Assembly (NCBI GenBank): GCA_965247015.1
Contig: CBDFGG010000004.1
Span: 744,001-808,000 of the forward strand
Reading direction: 5' to 3'
From: JAIXWP01 sp965247015
GTDB lineage: Bacteria > Bacteroidota > Bacteroidia > Flavobacteriales_D > Sanyastnellaceae
DNA: 64,000 nt
The notes under the pieces were generated by a model, which was not told where the DNA came from, did no database searches, and worked only from the letters and a program-made list of their open reading frames with translations. Shown here one piece after another: positions 25,829 through 34,498 of this stretch (within the stretch, counting starts at the first letter, position 1; every line of letters starts with the position of its first letter). A program made the position numbers and the translations under genes.

Positions 25829-27032
25829 CGATGTAATAATACATCCAAAGGAAGAATGGAAATCCATTCAAGAAGTAGTGACCTTGACGAACAAGGTACA
25901 ATACAATAATAATCATCGTTGCATTTGACATCACCCACAACTCAGTATCGTGTGTTCTCTGCTTCGGCACCCAACATCTAACAAGCAGGAAAAACATCAA
26001 AAACAAGCCATACAAGCCCGTCTCCGACATTAAGCGCAGCGCCATAGAATTCGCATCCATTTTATTGAAGTCAATATCTACCGCACCGTCCAAGTTGGTC
26101 AAGCTGTACTTGTCAAACGCTGTGGGGTGAGACCCGAGACCTGTCCCAAGAATTGGATTTCGCTTGAAGTTTTCAAGCGCTACGTGATAGTTATTGTACA
26201 ATACGAAACTACTACCATTGATCTGATAACTCTGATAGTTACCCGTGGAGAAGATTTCAGTAGTACCATCGTATCGATCGCGGAACTCGTCCACGTTTTC
26301 ATAGCTATAGTTGAATAATAGAACAGAAAGCGGAACGAATACAATGGCGTATCTGAAGAATCCGAAGTTGATCAATAATAATAGAATGGCCAAGAATATA
26401 CCGATGATACCAACGCTCGAAAAGGTGACGCAATAAGCTGCGATAATGAGAGCACTTTGTCTTCGCGTAACAAAGAGTGGATCTTTTACCGCCCAATTAT
26501 AAATAGCGACGAAAAATGCGGGTCCTATGCTCGCCGCAAAGTAGGCAGGTTCACTGAATACGGAATTAACTCGAATACCGATACCTCCTCTTACAACGTT
26601 CCATTTATTAAACACCCAGTGAAAGTCATAGCCTGGTTTGAAACCCACCCAAAATGAAACAAGCTGCATCAGGCCTATGATTGAAATGATATAGGCAGCT
26701 ATCATGTAATACTTGAAAAGCTGTTTCAAATTGAACTGAAATAATTCAAGAACATAGTGATAGAATAGCACCGAAGAAAAGAATCCGATAAAGATTTTGT
26801 AGAACTGTCCTGCGGTATTCAATCCGATCGCGGTATACGTTACTCCTGCTATGAAAAGGGGAATGAAAAGCAACACTGGCGCACGGGGCACTCCGTATTT
26901 CACAAAGAAGACAGGAAAGAATAAAGCAAAGATGGCGTAACTAAAGTAGGCTTCGAAGGGCGTCGTAAAGAAGCGATAGGAGCTAATGAAGATGCTCAGA
27001 AAAATACTAATAACGACGAACCATCTAAACAT
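25719..27032 (-). CDS. O-antigen ligase / polymerase-like membrane protein
   Basis: 437 aa with about ten hydrophobic helices spread over residues 1-385. A large loop with NFKRNPILGTGLGSHPTAFD (about residues 285-304) has the Wzy/WaaL-type pattern RNPxxGxG, followed by NSMALRLMSETGLYGLF. Such proteins polymerise or ligate glycan units at the periplasmic face of the inner membrane. The hydrophilic Lys/Glu-rich C-terminus is encoded opposite the end of the deacetylase gene. It is cotranscribed with the upstream acyltransferase (6 bp gap). Polymerase versus ligase cannot be decided. Confidence 0.82.
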   Translation of the reverse strand: MFRWFVVISIFLSIFISSYRFFTTPFEAYFSYAIFALFFPVFFVKYGVPRAPVLLFIPLFIAGVTYTAIGLNTAGQFYKIFIGFFSSVLFYHYVLELFQFNLKQLFKYYMIAAYIISIIGLMQLVSFWVGFKPGYDFHWVFNKWNVVRGGIGIRVNSVFSEPAYFAASIGPAFFVAIYNWAVKDPLFVTRRQSALIIAAYCVTFSSVGIIGIFLAILLLLINFGFFRYAIVFVPLSVLLFNYSYENVDEFRDRYDGTTEIFSTGNYQSYQINGSSFVLYNNYHVALENFKRNPILGTGLGSHPTAFDKYSLTNLDGAVDIDFNKMDANSMALRLMSETGLYGLFLMFFLLVRCWVPKQRTHDTELWVMSNATMIIIVLYLVRQGHYFLNGFPFFLWMYYYIAKENWKYRDEKREQEEKERLAAFAIAINQKNQAQIQ

Positions 27033-27038
27033 TGAACT

Positions 27039-28256
27039 CTATTTTGCATTTTCACCACTGATCACGTGGCTTACCGCCTTCTTCTTCCTAATAAATGGCA
27101 ATTCAAGATACTTGTAACTCAACGCAGATATTAGAATAGTTATGGAAAGCACTGCAAGATAAACAACAATAGACTCCATTGGATTCAAATCATTATTAAA
27201 GTGGAGCGTATCCTTAGCAAAATGAAGCACTGCAGCGATGATCATCATGTGATACATGTAGATTCCAAAAGAGATTTTTCCAAGAAAATCTAAAATCTTG
27301 TTTTCCAATTTGATGAAACAATTTGGGTTGGTAGATACATTCAGAATGATTACCAATGAGCAAATTGAATACAGAATATGCACTCCATTTTGAAGGAACT
27401 TTGGAACAATCATAATCATCACTGGAATGATTAAGATAGAAAGAATAAATACTAGCGGATGATACACCACTTTCAAAATTCTATCTTTTTTGTAGTAAAG
27501 TACATAAGCACCAAGACCACCAAGGGACATACACTCCAGCTTCGACATCGCGAAAAACTTTTTGAGAACACCCATCCAGAAGCCCGATATCTGAGATGAA
27601 AACAAGAGTACCCCGAGCTTAAAGACAATGATGACACCGGTGAAAACTAGAATAGTCCGAAGAATATTCTTCGATTTTTTCATCACCCAAGGCCAGATCA
27701 AGTAGAATTGCTCCTCCACTCCAATCGACCAAAGCTGACCGATGTTGGGGACCGCCAAGAACATGGAGAACGCGAGGTTGGGCAGGAAAAATAAAAACAA
27801 AAAGAAATTTTCCCAGTAATGAAGTTCGAGTGCTCTGGACTGAACCCGCACATCAAATAATGAAATATGGGGCAAGACAAAGAATCCCAATATGAAGATT
27901 AAAAAATACAGCGGCCAAATTCGAAGTATTCGGCGCATGTAAAACTCTTTGATTCGGATAACGCCTGTCGTTTCTCTTTCTACAAACAGCAGATAAGTAA
28001 TGAGAAAACCAGAAAGCACAAAAAAGAATACCACCCCTAGTGGTCCACTATTAGAGATGAATGGGGTTACCCAACTGATTTCTCTTCTTAATACAGCCTC
28101 AAGAGGAGTGGAATAGGTCAACTTCTCTAGATCTAACCAGTGACTTCCATAGCCCAAGAACTTTTTGATGAGTTCTACGTGAGTGAAAATTACCGCAACT
28201 GCTGCAAAAAATCGAAGTCCGTTGAGTCCAGGGAAATAAACTCGCGTCTTACTCAT
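27039..28256 (-). CDS. Acyltransferase 3 family protein (OafA/YrhL type)
   Basis: 405 aa, about ten transmembrane helices. N-terminal signature YFPGLNGLRFFAAVAVIFTHVELIK contains the conserved R and H of the family; FFVLSGFLITYLL and the FYMRRILRIWPLYFL segment follow. These membrane enzymes transfer acetyl or other acyl groups to surface sugars. Its partner downstream is the ligase-like gene. The promoter candidate is at 28275-28282. Confidence 0.92.
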   Translation of the reverse strand: MSKTRVYFPGLNGLRFFAAVAVIFTHVELIKKFLGYGSHWLDLEKLTYSTPLEAVLRREISWVTPFISNSGPLGVVFFFVLSGFLITYLLFVERETTGVIRIKEFYMRRILRIWPLYFLIFILGFFVLPHISLFDVRVQSRALELHYWENFFLFLFFLPNLAFSMFLAVPNIGQLWSIGVEEQFYLIWPWVMKKSKNILRTILVFTGVIIVFKLGVLLFSSQISGFWMGVLKKFFAMSKLECMSLGGLGAYVLYYKKDRILKVVYHPLVFILSILIIPVMIMIVPKFLQNGVHILYSICSLVIILNVSTNPNCFIKLENKILDFLGKISFGIYMYHMMIIAAVLHFAKDTLHFNNDLNPMESIVVYLAVLSITILISALSYKYLELPFIRKKKAVSHVISGENAK

Positions 28257-28274
28257 TACTTTATTAAGGCGGTG

Positions 28275-28282
28275 CGAATTTA
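28275..28282 (-). promoter_or_regulatory. Candidate -7 box of the acyltransferase gene
   Basis: TAAATTCG on the minus strand fits TAnnTTYG, 19 bp before the start; it overlaps the end of the upstream glycosyltransferase gene. Confidence 0.35.
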
Positions 28283-29440
28283 GCTATTCAGCCTTGATGT
28301 TTCTATGTTTCGTTCTGTTAATTCTATGATCTTTTCCCATAAAAATTGCTCTTTCACTTTTTGAATTGCTGCGCTGCCCTTGGCTTGAATTGCCCTGTCA
28401 GTTTCATTCACAGCTGTTTGAATGGATTTTTGCAGTCCTTCCATATCGCCAGGAGCAATGAGCCAACCGGTATTTTCATCCACCAATCGATCAACTGCGC
28501 CCACGGTGGTAGCTATCACCGCCATCCCTCTCGACATGGCTTCTAGAATGACATTCGGCATACCCTCCGAATGTGAAGGGCACAAAAGCACATGGCAAGT
28601 ATCCATGATCTCTATGATTTTTGCCGCCTCTTTGATTTCACCGTGATAAACGATATCCTTTCTTTTCACTCGTTTCGAGTGATCTATAGGACCGATAAAA
28701 TGAAATTCGACTTCACTGCTTTCTTCTCGATTTAATATAGCAGCCTGTAATTCCTCAATTCCCTTGCGGCGTTCATATCGCCCGATGAATAAAAATTTTC
28801 TCGGGAGGGACTCACGTTGTTTTTGATTTGCAATCCAATGAGATTCTATTCCTGTTGGAATTTCAATGATTCGTTTGGGATCCACACCGATGCTTTTGAT
28901 CACATCTGTGATTTTTGAGCCATACGAAAAGACTACATCTGCATGTTGAGAAATCCACTGCACCGTGCCTTTCAGAAGATATTTCTTCAACTTCATTGTA
29001 AAACTACCGCCAGGCTGGAACATTTCATAGCCATGAAACTTCACACCAATTCGTGGCAGTTTTTTCCCCTTTAATTTTTGTGCGATAAAATACCAGCCTG
29101 TAAATCCTTTGGTGTAAATGAAATCAAACGATTCAATATCCTTCTGCACCACATCGTAAGCCTTGTTTGAAAACTGATAGGATGATTTCAAATAATGGCC
29201 TGGCAAGAATCCGCTTGGGGGAAAATAGAGTGTGATAATTTTGAGTGAAGCATCTTGACTCAACCCCATCGACTCGCGTACTTCCTCATGGGATGGCTTG
29301 TTGGCGCCGCTTGGTAAACAATGTATCATTGTTACATCATGTCCTCGTAGTACCAAGTATTTGATCAATCCCGCTGAATGCTTTTGCATCCCTCCCACAA
29401 CAAATGGACTAATACCGTCCGTTACTACCAGTATCTTCAT
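28280..29440 (-). CDS. Glycosyltransferase family 4-like protein
   Basis: 386 aa, GT-B fold. VTDGISPFVVGGMQKHSAGL is the N-terminal acceptor loop; FLFIGRYERRKGIEELQ and SEGMPNVILEAMSRGMAVIATTVGA (split here as residues near 295-320) form the donor-binding E-x7-E part. Its ATG overlaps the preceding gene's stop by 4 bp (ATGA), showing translational coupling in the ThiF-led operon. Sugar and acceptor unknown. Confidence 0.9.
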   Translation of the reverse strand: MKILVVTDGISPFVVGGMQKHSAGLIKYLVLRGHDVTMIHCLPSGANKPSHEEVRESMGLSQDASLKIITLYFPPSGFLPGHYLKSSYQFSNKAYDVVQKDIESFDFIYTKGFTGWYFIAQKLKGKKLPRIGVKFHGYEMFQPGGSFTMKLKKYLLKGTVQWISQHADVVFSYGSKITDVIKSIGVDPKRIIEIPTGIESHWIANQKQRESLPRKFLFIGRYERRKGIEELQAAILNREESSEVEFHFIGPIDHSKRVKRKDIVYHGEIKEAAKIIEIMDTCHVLLCPSHSEGMPNVILEAMSRGMAVIATTVGAVDRLVDENTGWLIAPGDMEGLQKSIQTAVNETDRAIQAKGSAAIQKVKEQFLWEKIIELTERNIETSRLNS

Positions 29441-30618
29441 GATATTTTTGAAATAATACGCGCACCAACGTGTTTCCAGAGGTGCTCATTTTTAACTTTT
29501 GACTCAAAGGCCTCACCCGCTTTTTTACACTCTTCAAAAGAATGCAAAGTAAACTCCAGTGCACTCACTAAATCATCTTCGCTATTCTTCAACAACCATC
29601 CATGCACTTTATCTTCCATCACATCGCGCACCGGTTGCGTGTTTGGAGCGATGATGTATTTTCCAAATAAACCGTACTCAAAAATTTTAACAGGCGATCC
29701 GTACCAATTGGAGTCTGCCATCACCGTTACGTCCATCAAAGAGATATAAGTTGAAACATCCTTGTGAGGAACATTACCAGTGAAAATAACATTACTTGAA
29801 ATGTTCAAATCACTTGCGAGTTGTTTTAATTCTCCTAACACCTCTCCATCACCTACGATAAGGAGTTTGGTTTTGATATGAGAATAGTTTGACACCACTT
29901 GTGCAAAACTTTTTATCAATTTATCTACTCCATGATACGGGAAGATAGAGCCTACAAAACCGATGATTCGATAGCCATTCAATGTTGACTCGAGCGATGA
30001 TTTAAGCGCTTGATTGATCTCTAAAAAAGAGAGGTTAACCGCATTAGGAGTTACAACAATTCTATTCGAATCCACCTTGTGCTTCTTTTCAAAATATTCC
30101 TTCATTGCAGTAGAAACTACAATGATTTGCGAGGCTAATTTTGATTGTTTTCTTTCAGCACTTTCCGTAAAAGAAGAGAAGATACCACATCCCGACATAG
30201 CTTTTATTTCCTCAGGATAAGGCGCGTTCAATTCGAGGAAAATCGGAATATTATTTCTATTTGCCAACGCTACACCCGCTGTCATAAAAGCATATCCTCT
30301 TTCATAGATCAAGTCTGGTTGCACATTCAAAATTGCCCCTTGCAATTGGGCCATCATCTTTTGATTGTGCATGATCAATCGCCATTCTTTCAAGGACTCC
30401 CAAAGAAATTTCGGTATGAATTTTTTCCAAGATTTTTTAGAAAAACGAATAGCAGTATTACCATGCTCCATTTCCTCTCCACCTGCAATAAACGTGTGCA
30501 CTTCATACCCTTCATCGCGAAAAGCTTTGATCACTTCGCGCATGTGCGTGCCAGGCCCACTCGGCGCTGCCAAGTTGAGATGCGGGTGAGTCGACACATA
30601 TAAAATTCGCTTCTTCAA
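29437..30618 (-). CDS. Glycosyltransferase family 4-like protein
   Basis: 393 aa, GT-B fold. The N-terminus (ILYVSTHPHLNLAAPSGPGTHMREVIKAF) and IGFVGSIFPYHGVDKLIKSF plus SPVKIFEYGLFGKYIIAPN are typical; the last is the donor-binding glutamate region (K-x-F-E-Y). It overlaps both neighbours by 4 bp. The pattern SPVKxFEYM resembles GT4 enzymes of O-antigen and exopolysaccharide pathways. Confidence 0.9.
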   Translation of the reverse strand: MKKRILYVSTHPHLNLAAPSGPGTHMREVIKAFRDEGYEVHTFIAGGEEMEHGNTAIRFSKKSWKKFIPKFLWESLKEWRLIMHNQKMMAQLQGAILNVQPDLIYERGYAFMTAGVALANRNNIPIFLELNAPYPEEIKAMSGCGIFSSFTESAERKQSKLASQIIVVSTAMKEYFEKKHKVDSNRIVVTPNAVNLSFLEINQALKSSLESTLNGYRIIGFVGSIFPYHGVDKLIKSFAQVVSNYSHIKTKLLIVGDGEVLGELKQLASDLNISSNVIFTGNVPHKDVSTYISLMDVTVMADSNWYGSPVKIFEYGLFGKYIIAPNTQPVRDVMEDKVHGWLLKNSEDDLVSALEFTLHSFEECKKAGEAFESKVKNEHLWKHVGARIISKIS

Positions 30619-31940
30619 TTCTTTTGATTCAATTTATCATTTCGATAACCTATCAAATTTTTCTTGAGAAAAAATTGATCTTCACTTAGAGTTGTAATCT
30701 CAGTAATTTGAGTTTCCAATCCTTCTACATTTTCAAATGTAATTGCATTCAACGTGCTATTTTTCATTGGAAAATTATGTATTCCATAATTACAAATGAT
30801 GGTCTTGTAACCCGCGTGTAATCGCTCATACACAATGGTTGAAAATGTTGAAATACCAATATCAGCTTGCTCAAAAGCATGCGATGAGGGTGTATTCAAA
30901 TCAGAAAACTTCCAACTAAATCCACTGAATAATTTTTCATAATGTGCTTGTGTGTCTTTCCAATTTTGCTTGGACTTTTCCCTTGGGTGTGCAAAAATCA
31001 CCAACGAATAATCGGAATGAGCATGTAAAAAATCTTTGATTAAAACCACACATTGATCTTCCGCTCCTGCCAAATTCATTTCTGTTTGCACATGTCCCAA
31101 TTTCAATCGAAGCCAGCTTCCATGCGAGTAAAAACCTATTGTCTTTGGATTTGTGACTGGCCTATTTTCTAAATAACGCTGAATGTAGCTATATGCTTTC
31201 TCTGGTCCCCATCTCAATATTCGATCGAAACGCATAGTATCACTGAAAACAGCTTTTTCTTCATCGTGATATGGCGTACTGAAAACCACTTCATCACAAA
31301 TCATTATTCTATTCCAGGTGCCGAGTGGTCCCGATGATGGAATGAATGCAACCTTGACTCCGGCTTGTCTTAACAACAATGATTGAAAGTTGGAGTCTAT
31401 TTCAAACGGAACAAAATTGTAGACCTTTTGAATATCAAAACGTTCAATTTTTTTTAGTAAAAAATAATTCACTTGCGCAGCACGAAGCAGCAATGCCACA
31501 TTTACACGACGCTCGGAAAACAAGCATCGCAAGGCAATGGACAATGCAAACAAATGAAAAGCAAACTTATCTGCCCTTGAAATTTTTTCCCAAGCATTAA
31601 TTTCATCTCGTGAAAAAACGCAACCTACATCTCCACCATTCGAATATTGAATGTATTCTACCACTGCTTTCGAAGAGGGCATTCCACCTAGTGAAACAAG
31701 TATTTTCGAGTCACTCAATTTTTTGAAACCAGACGATTCCACTTTCCATCTTCTAGTGGCACGAACCCACTCTCTTAGACCTATCAATCTGTCGTTTGCG
31801 GCATCGGATGTCAATTGAAAAGAGCGCCCATTCATTAAACAATGTCCCGCCAATCCCTTGTCAGTATTGTCCTTCGAGGACTTTAAACATTCCTTCATCA
31901 ATCGAAGGAGCGATTTCATATCGATACTCTTCTGACTCAT
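30615..31940 (-). CDS. Putative GT-B-fold glycan transferase, family not recognised
   Basis: 441 aa, soluble, no signal peptide. I do not recognise a named family. The C-terminal half has TIGFYSHGSWLRLK, LVIFAHPREKSKQNW and ADIGISTFSTIVYERLHAGYKTII (last read across residues 360-384), a pattern seen in capsule, polysialyl and CDP-glycerol-type GT-B transferases in which the nucleotide-bound substrate sits between a HP-x-E segment and a S/T-x-x-x-x-E segment. The first 120 residues look unrelated to that fold. It overlaps its neighbours by 4 bp on each side, so it works in the same glycan pathway. Confidence 0.6.
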   Translation of the reverse strand: MSQKSIDMKSLLRLMKECLKSSKDNTDKGLAGHCLMNGRSFQLTSDAANDRLIGLREWVRATRRWKVESSGFKKLSDSKILVSLGGMPSSKAVVEYIQYSNGGDVGCVFSRDEINAWEKISRADKFAFHLFALSIALRCLFSERRVNVALLLRAAQVNYFLLKKIERFDIQKVYNFVPFEIDSNFQSLLLRQAGVKVAFIPSSGPLGTWNRIMICDEVVFSTPYHDEEKAVFSDTMRFDRILRWGPEKAYSYIQRYLENRPVTNPKTIGFYSHGSWLRLKLGHVQTEMNLAGAEDQCVVLIKDFLHAHSDYSLVIFAHPREKSKQNWKDTQAHYEKLFSGFSWKFSDLNTPSSHAFEQADIGISTFSTIVYERLHAGYKTIICNYGIHNFPMKNSTLNAITFENVEGLETQITEITTLSEDQFFLKKNLIGYRNDKLNQKN

Positions 31941-32881
31941 TTTTTCAAAAGAGATTTTACTTTTTCTGCAAATTCAAAACCTCCAACACGCATCAATGAG
32001 TGAAATAATTTACCCGTTGCTGGCGATACTCGCACGAGATATTTTCCTTTAATAAACGTTTTGTACATCTCTCCTGCTTCACTAGGGCAATGAGGATAAG
32101 CGATATGAATGGTATCAAAAAATGACTGATAATAAAAATCACGATTTGCATTCCATTCGCTCTTGTGATTTTCATGAAGCTCTTGAAAAATTTCTTTGCG
32201 CAAATTCAAATAATTCAACCATCTTCCTTTTGGGTCCGATGTAGAAATTTGTCCACTTGGTCGATCTAAAACTTCTGTCAGCAATTGATCATCGACCACT
32301 ACTTTTTTACCCGCTTTCATTAATCGAAACATCAAATCATATTCTTGGCTGCTGGACAACTTCACATTCCAACCACCCACTTCTTTCACATCTGCCGTAT
32401 TGAACAAAGCGCTTGATGTAATGCCTAGCCTTGTAATGAAAAGTCCTTTCCAAATATTTTTTTCTGGAAAAATTGGTAGTTCTCCCGATGGCCCTTTTCT
32501 AACATATGGAGCCACCAGTATGCTGTCTTGCGATAATAGATCTACTTGATGAATGAGTTTGCCCTCTAAGAGCCGATCGTCTGCATCTAAAAATTGTATG
32601 TACTTACCAAGCGATAGCGACAATCCTTTATTGCGGGCATGATTTGCACCCTTTTCTTTTTCCTCGGTAATGAATAAATCGGGGAATTCGAGCTTGAGCT
32701 TTTGTAAAACGGAAGCGGTTTGATCTGTACTGTTATTGTCTATACAGATCACTTGCAGATTTACTTTTTGCTGAAAGACAGACCGGATGCAGTCTTCAAT
32801 ATACTCGGCAACATTATAGCACGGAATGACTACTGAAACTAGGTCCTCTTTTAAAACTGTACTCATTCCGTTTTCAATCAC
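31937..32881 (-). CDS. Glycosyltransferase family 2 protein
   Basis: 314 aa, GT-A fold. SVVIPCYNVAEYIEDCIRSVF opens the nucleotide-binding domain; IDNNSTDQT and the metal-binding FLDADDRL (DxD-type) follow. It is an inverting transferase acting at the cytoplasmic side. Its start lies 2 bp from the stop of the ThiF-rhodanese gene. Confidence 0.92.
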   Translation of the reverse strand: MIENGMSTVLKEDLVSVVIPCYNVAEYIEDCIRSVFQQKVNLQVICIDNNSTDQTASVLQKLKLEFPDLFITEEKEKGANHARNKGLSLSLGKYIQFLDADDRLLEGKLIHQVDLLSQDSILVAPYVRKGPSGELPIFPEKNIWKGLFITRLGITSSALFNTADVKEVGGWNVKLSSSQEYDLMFRLMKAGKKVVVDDQLLTEVLDRPSGQISTSDPKGRWLNYLNLRKEIFQELHENHKSEWNANRDFYYQSFFDTIHIAYPHCPSEAGEMYKTFIKGKYLVRVSPATGKLFHSLMRVGGFEFAEKVKSLLKK

Positions 32882-32883
32882 AA

Positions 32884-34005
32884 TTAATAACGCTGTAATG
32901 TTGGATCTATCTCATCAATCCATGCGAGGATGCCACCTTTCAAATTGAGAAGATTGCTGTATCCATGTTCCTCTTGAAGAAAACGAATGATATTGGCACT
33001 CCTCACTCCACTGCGGCAGTGCACTACCACTTTTCCTTGTGAAGGGATATCGGACCATCTTTCTCCGATCATCGACATTGGTATGAGTTCGCCACCGATA
33101 TTGCAGATGTCGAATTCATTTTGTTCCCTCACATCAATGAGCCAAAAGGCTTCGCCTTTTTCCATCATTGCGTGAAGTTCTTTTACAGAACATTCGTTTA
33201 CCATAGTTTGAGAGGTAGAATTAGTACTGAGACAAAAGTCGAAATTATTATGCAATTCCCTCCAATCTATTTGTACATCCCGCAGGGGATTATTCGGATG
33301 GGGTATCACTTTCATCGATTGAACATCAAAAAAATTCATATCCATTTGCAGGAAAACGCCCGCCAAGCTAGGCTTTCCGAGTATTACATCGATTGCTTCT
33401 CTTGCTTGAATATTTCCGATAATGGATGTAGAAGTTCCTAACACTCCGGCGATTTCACAATTCGGAGTCAGCTCCGCAGAAGGCGGAAAGGGAAATACAT
33501 CCCTAAGGTTAGGTCCATTCTTAAAATTAAACACCGAAACCTGACCAAGATCCTTGTAAACCGCCCCAAATACTAATGGTTTAGACAAGGCAACACATGC
33601 ATCATTGATAATATATCTCGCTATGAAATTATCAGTAGCATCGATGATGACATCGTGTTTTGCAATTATGTTCTCAGCATTGCTAAGAGAAATAAATTCA
33701 GTGATCGCTTCTATCTGAATCAATGAATTTCGTTTTTGGGCAAACGTTGCTAGAACTTGTGCCTTACTGGAACCAATGTGAGACTCCTCATAAGCCCATT
33801 GCCTTTGCAGATTGTGCTCTTCAATGCGATCTGCATCCATGATTGAAATCCGTCCAACTCCAGCAGCAGCAAGTGACGCAACAATGGGACAACCTAAGCC
33901 ACCCGCACCAATAACCAATACCGATGCTTCCGATAAAAGCTCTTGGCCTTCAGAGCCGATTGACTCTAAAGACATTTGTCGCAGATATCTCAATGTATTT
34001 TCCAC
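32884..34005 (-). CDS. ThiF/MoeB-type E1 adenylyltransferase fused to rhodanese
   Basis: 373 aa. Residues ~1-245 form an E1-like domain: VLVIGAGGLGCPIVASLAAAGVG (nucleotide-binding), DRIEEHNLQRQ, and LTPNCEIAGVLG. The second zinc CxxC seen in MoeB (NPDCPVCG-type) reads HPNNPLRD, so the structural zinc appears lost. Residues ~270-373 are a rhodanese domain with the active Cys in VVHCRSGVRSA. MoeBR-type proteins activate ThiS/MoaD-like sulphur carriers and pass on sulphur; no carrier gene is visible here. It leads the operon of a GT2, the unrecognised transferase and two GT4 genes, an unexpected partner set. Confidence 0.85.
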   Translation of the reverse strand: MENTLRYLRQMSLESIGSEGQELLSEASVLVIGAGGLGCPIVASLAAAGVGRISIMDADRIEEHNLQRQWAYEESHIGSSKAQVLATFAQKRNSLIQIEAITEFISLSNAENIIAKHDVIIDATDNFIARYIINDACVALSKPLVFGAVYKDLGQVSVFNFKNGPNLRDVFPFPPSAELTPNCEIAGVLGTSTSIIGNIQAREAIDVILGKPSLAGVFLQMDMNFFDVQSMKVIPHPNNPLRDVQIDWRELHNNFDFCLSTNSTSQTMVNECSVKELHAMMEKGEAFWLIDVREQNEFDICNIGGELIPMSMIGERWSDIPSQGKVVVHCRSGVRSANIIRFLQEEHGYSNLLNLKGGILAWIDEIDPTLQRY

Positions 34006-34027
34006 TTATTAGGATGAAATTGGGTGT

Positions 34028-34035
34028 GCAAGGTA
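34028..34035 (-). promoter_or_regulatory. Candidate -7 box of the ThiF-rhodanese operon
   Basis: TACCTTGC on the minus strand, a variant of TAnnTTTG, 23 bp before the start codon. Confidence 0.3.
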
Positions 34036-34174
34036 GATTTTGAGGCTCATAATTGTGCTTGAAAATGCTAAAATTACCAACGATTCTCAGGGAGCACTAG
34101 AGCCCATTCTTTTGATTTTCAGTAACTTTAATTACATTTGACTCCTATCAAAAGTGTTGAGTTTTAAAATTTTG

Positions 34175-34204
34175 TTTGCAAAGTGCCGAAAACATTTACT
34201 TTTG
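34175..34204 (+). promoter_or_regulatory. Promoter of acpP-fabF-rnc
   Basis: TTTG (34175-34178), 18-nt spacer, TACTTTTG (34197-34204): a full match to the Bacteroidota promoter pattern TTTG-N~19-TAnnTTTG. The leader to acpP would be about 25 nt. Confidence 0.65.
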
Positions 34205-34235
34205 ACGCCGCATTTAACCATTAAAAATTTTTACA

Positions 34236-34472
34236 ATGTCTGAAATCGCAAAGAAAGTCACCGCTATCATCGTAGATAAGCTTGGTGTTGACGAAGCAGA
34301 AGTAACACGTGAAGCAAGCTTCACAAATGATCTTGGTGCAGATTCTTTGGATACGGTTGAACTCATCATGGAATTTGAGAAAGAGTTCAATATCGCTATT
34401 CCAGATGATCAAGCTGAAAAGATTGCCACAGTAGGTCAAGCAGTTGACTACATCGAGGCGAACAGCAAGTAA
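34236..34472 (+). CDS. acpP: Acyl carrier protein
   Basis: 78 aa, acidic. The phosphopantetheine attachment site is the serine of LGADSLDTVELIMEFE (about residue 38). It carries the growing acyl chain for fatty-acid and lipid A synthesis. It is followed 26 bp later by fabF, and the strong promoter upstream fits its high expression. Confidence 0.98.
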   Translation: MSEIAKKVTAIIVDKLGVDEAEVTREASFTNDLGADSLDTVELIMEFEKEFNIAIPDDQAEKIATVGQAVDYIEANSK

Positions 34473-34498
34473 TAACTGAATTTTCATCCTTTCCGCCT

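Noticed and set aside
28553..28573. CATTCGG ... CCGAATG inverted repeat in a GT4 gene
   Set aside because: Arms are in the opposite orientation to the dispersed palindrome and 7 nt apart; one occurrence, probably chance.
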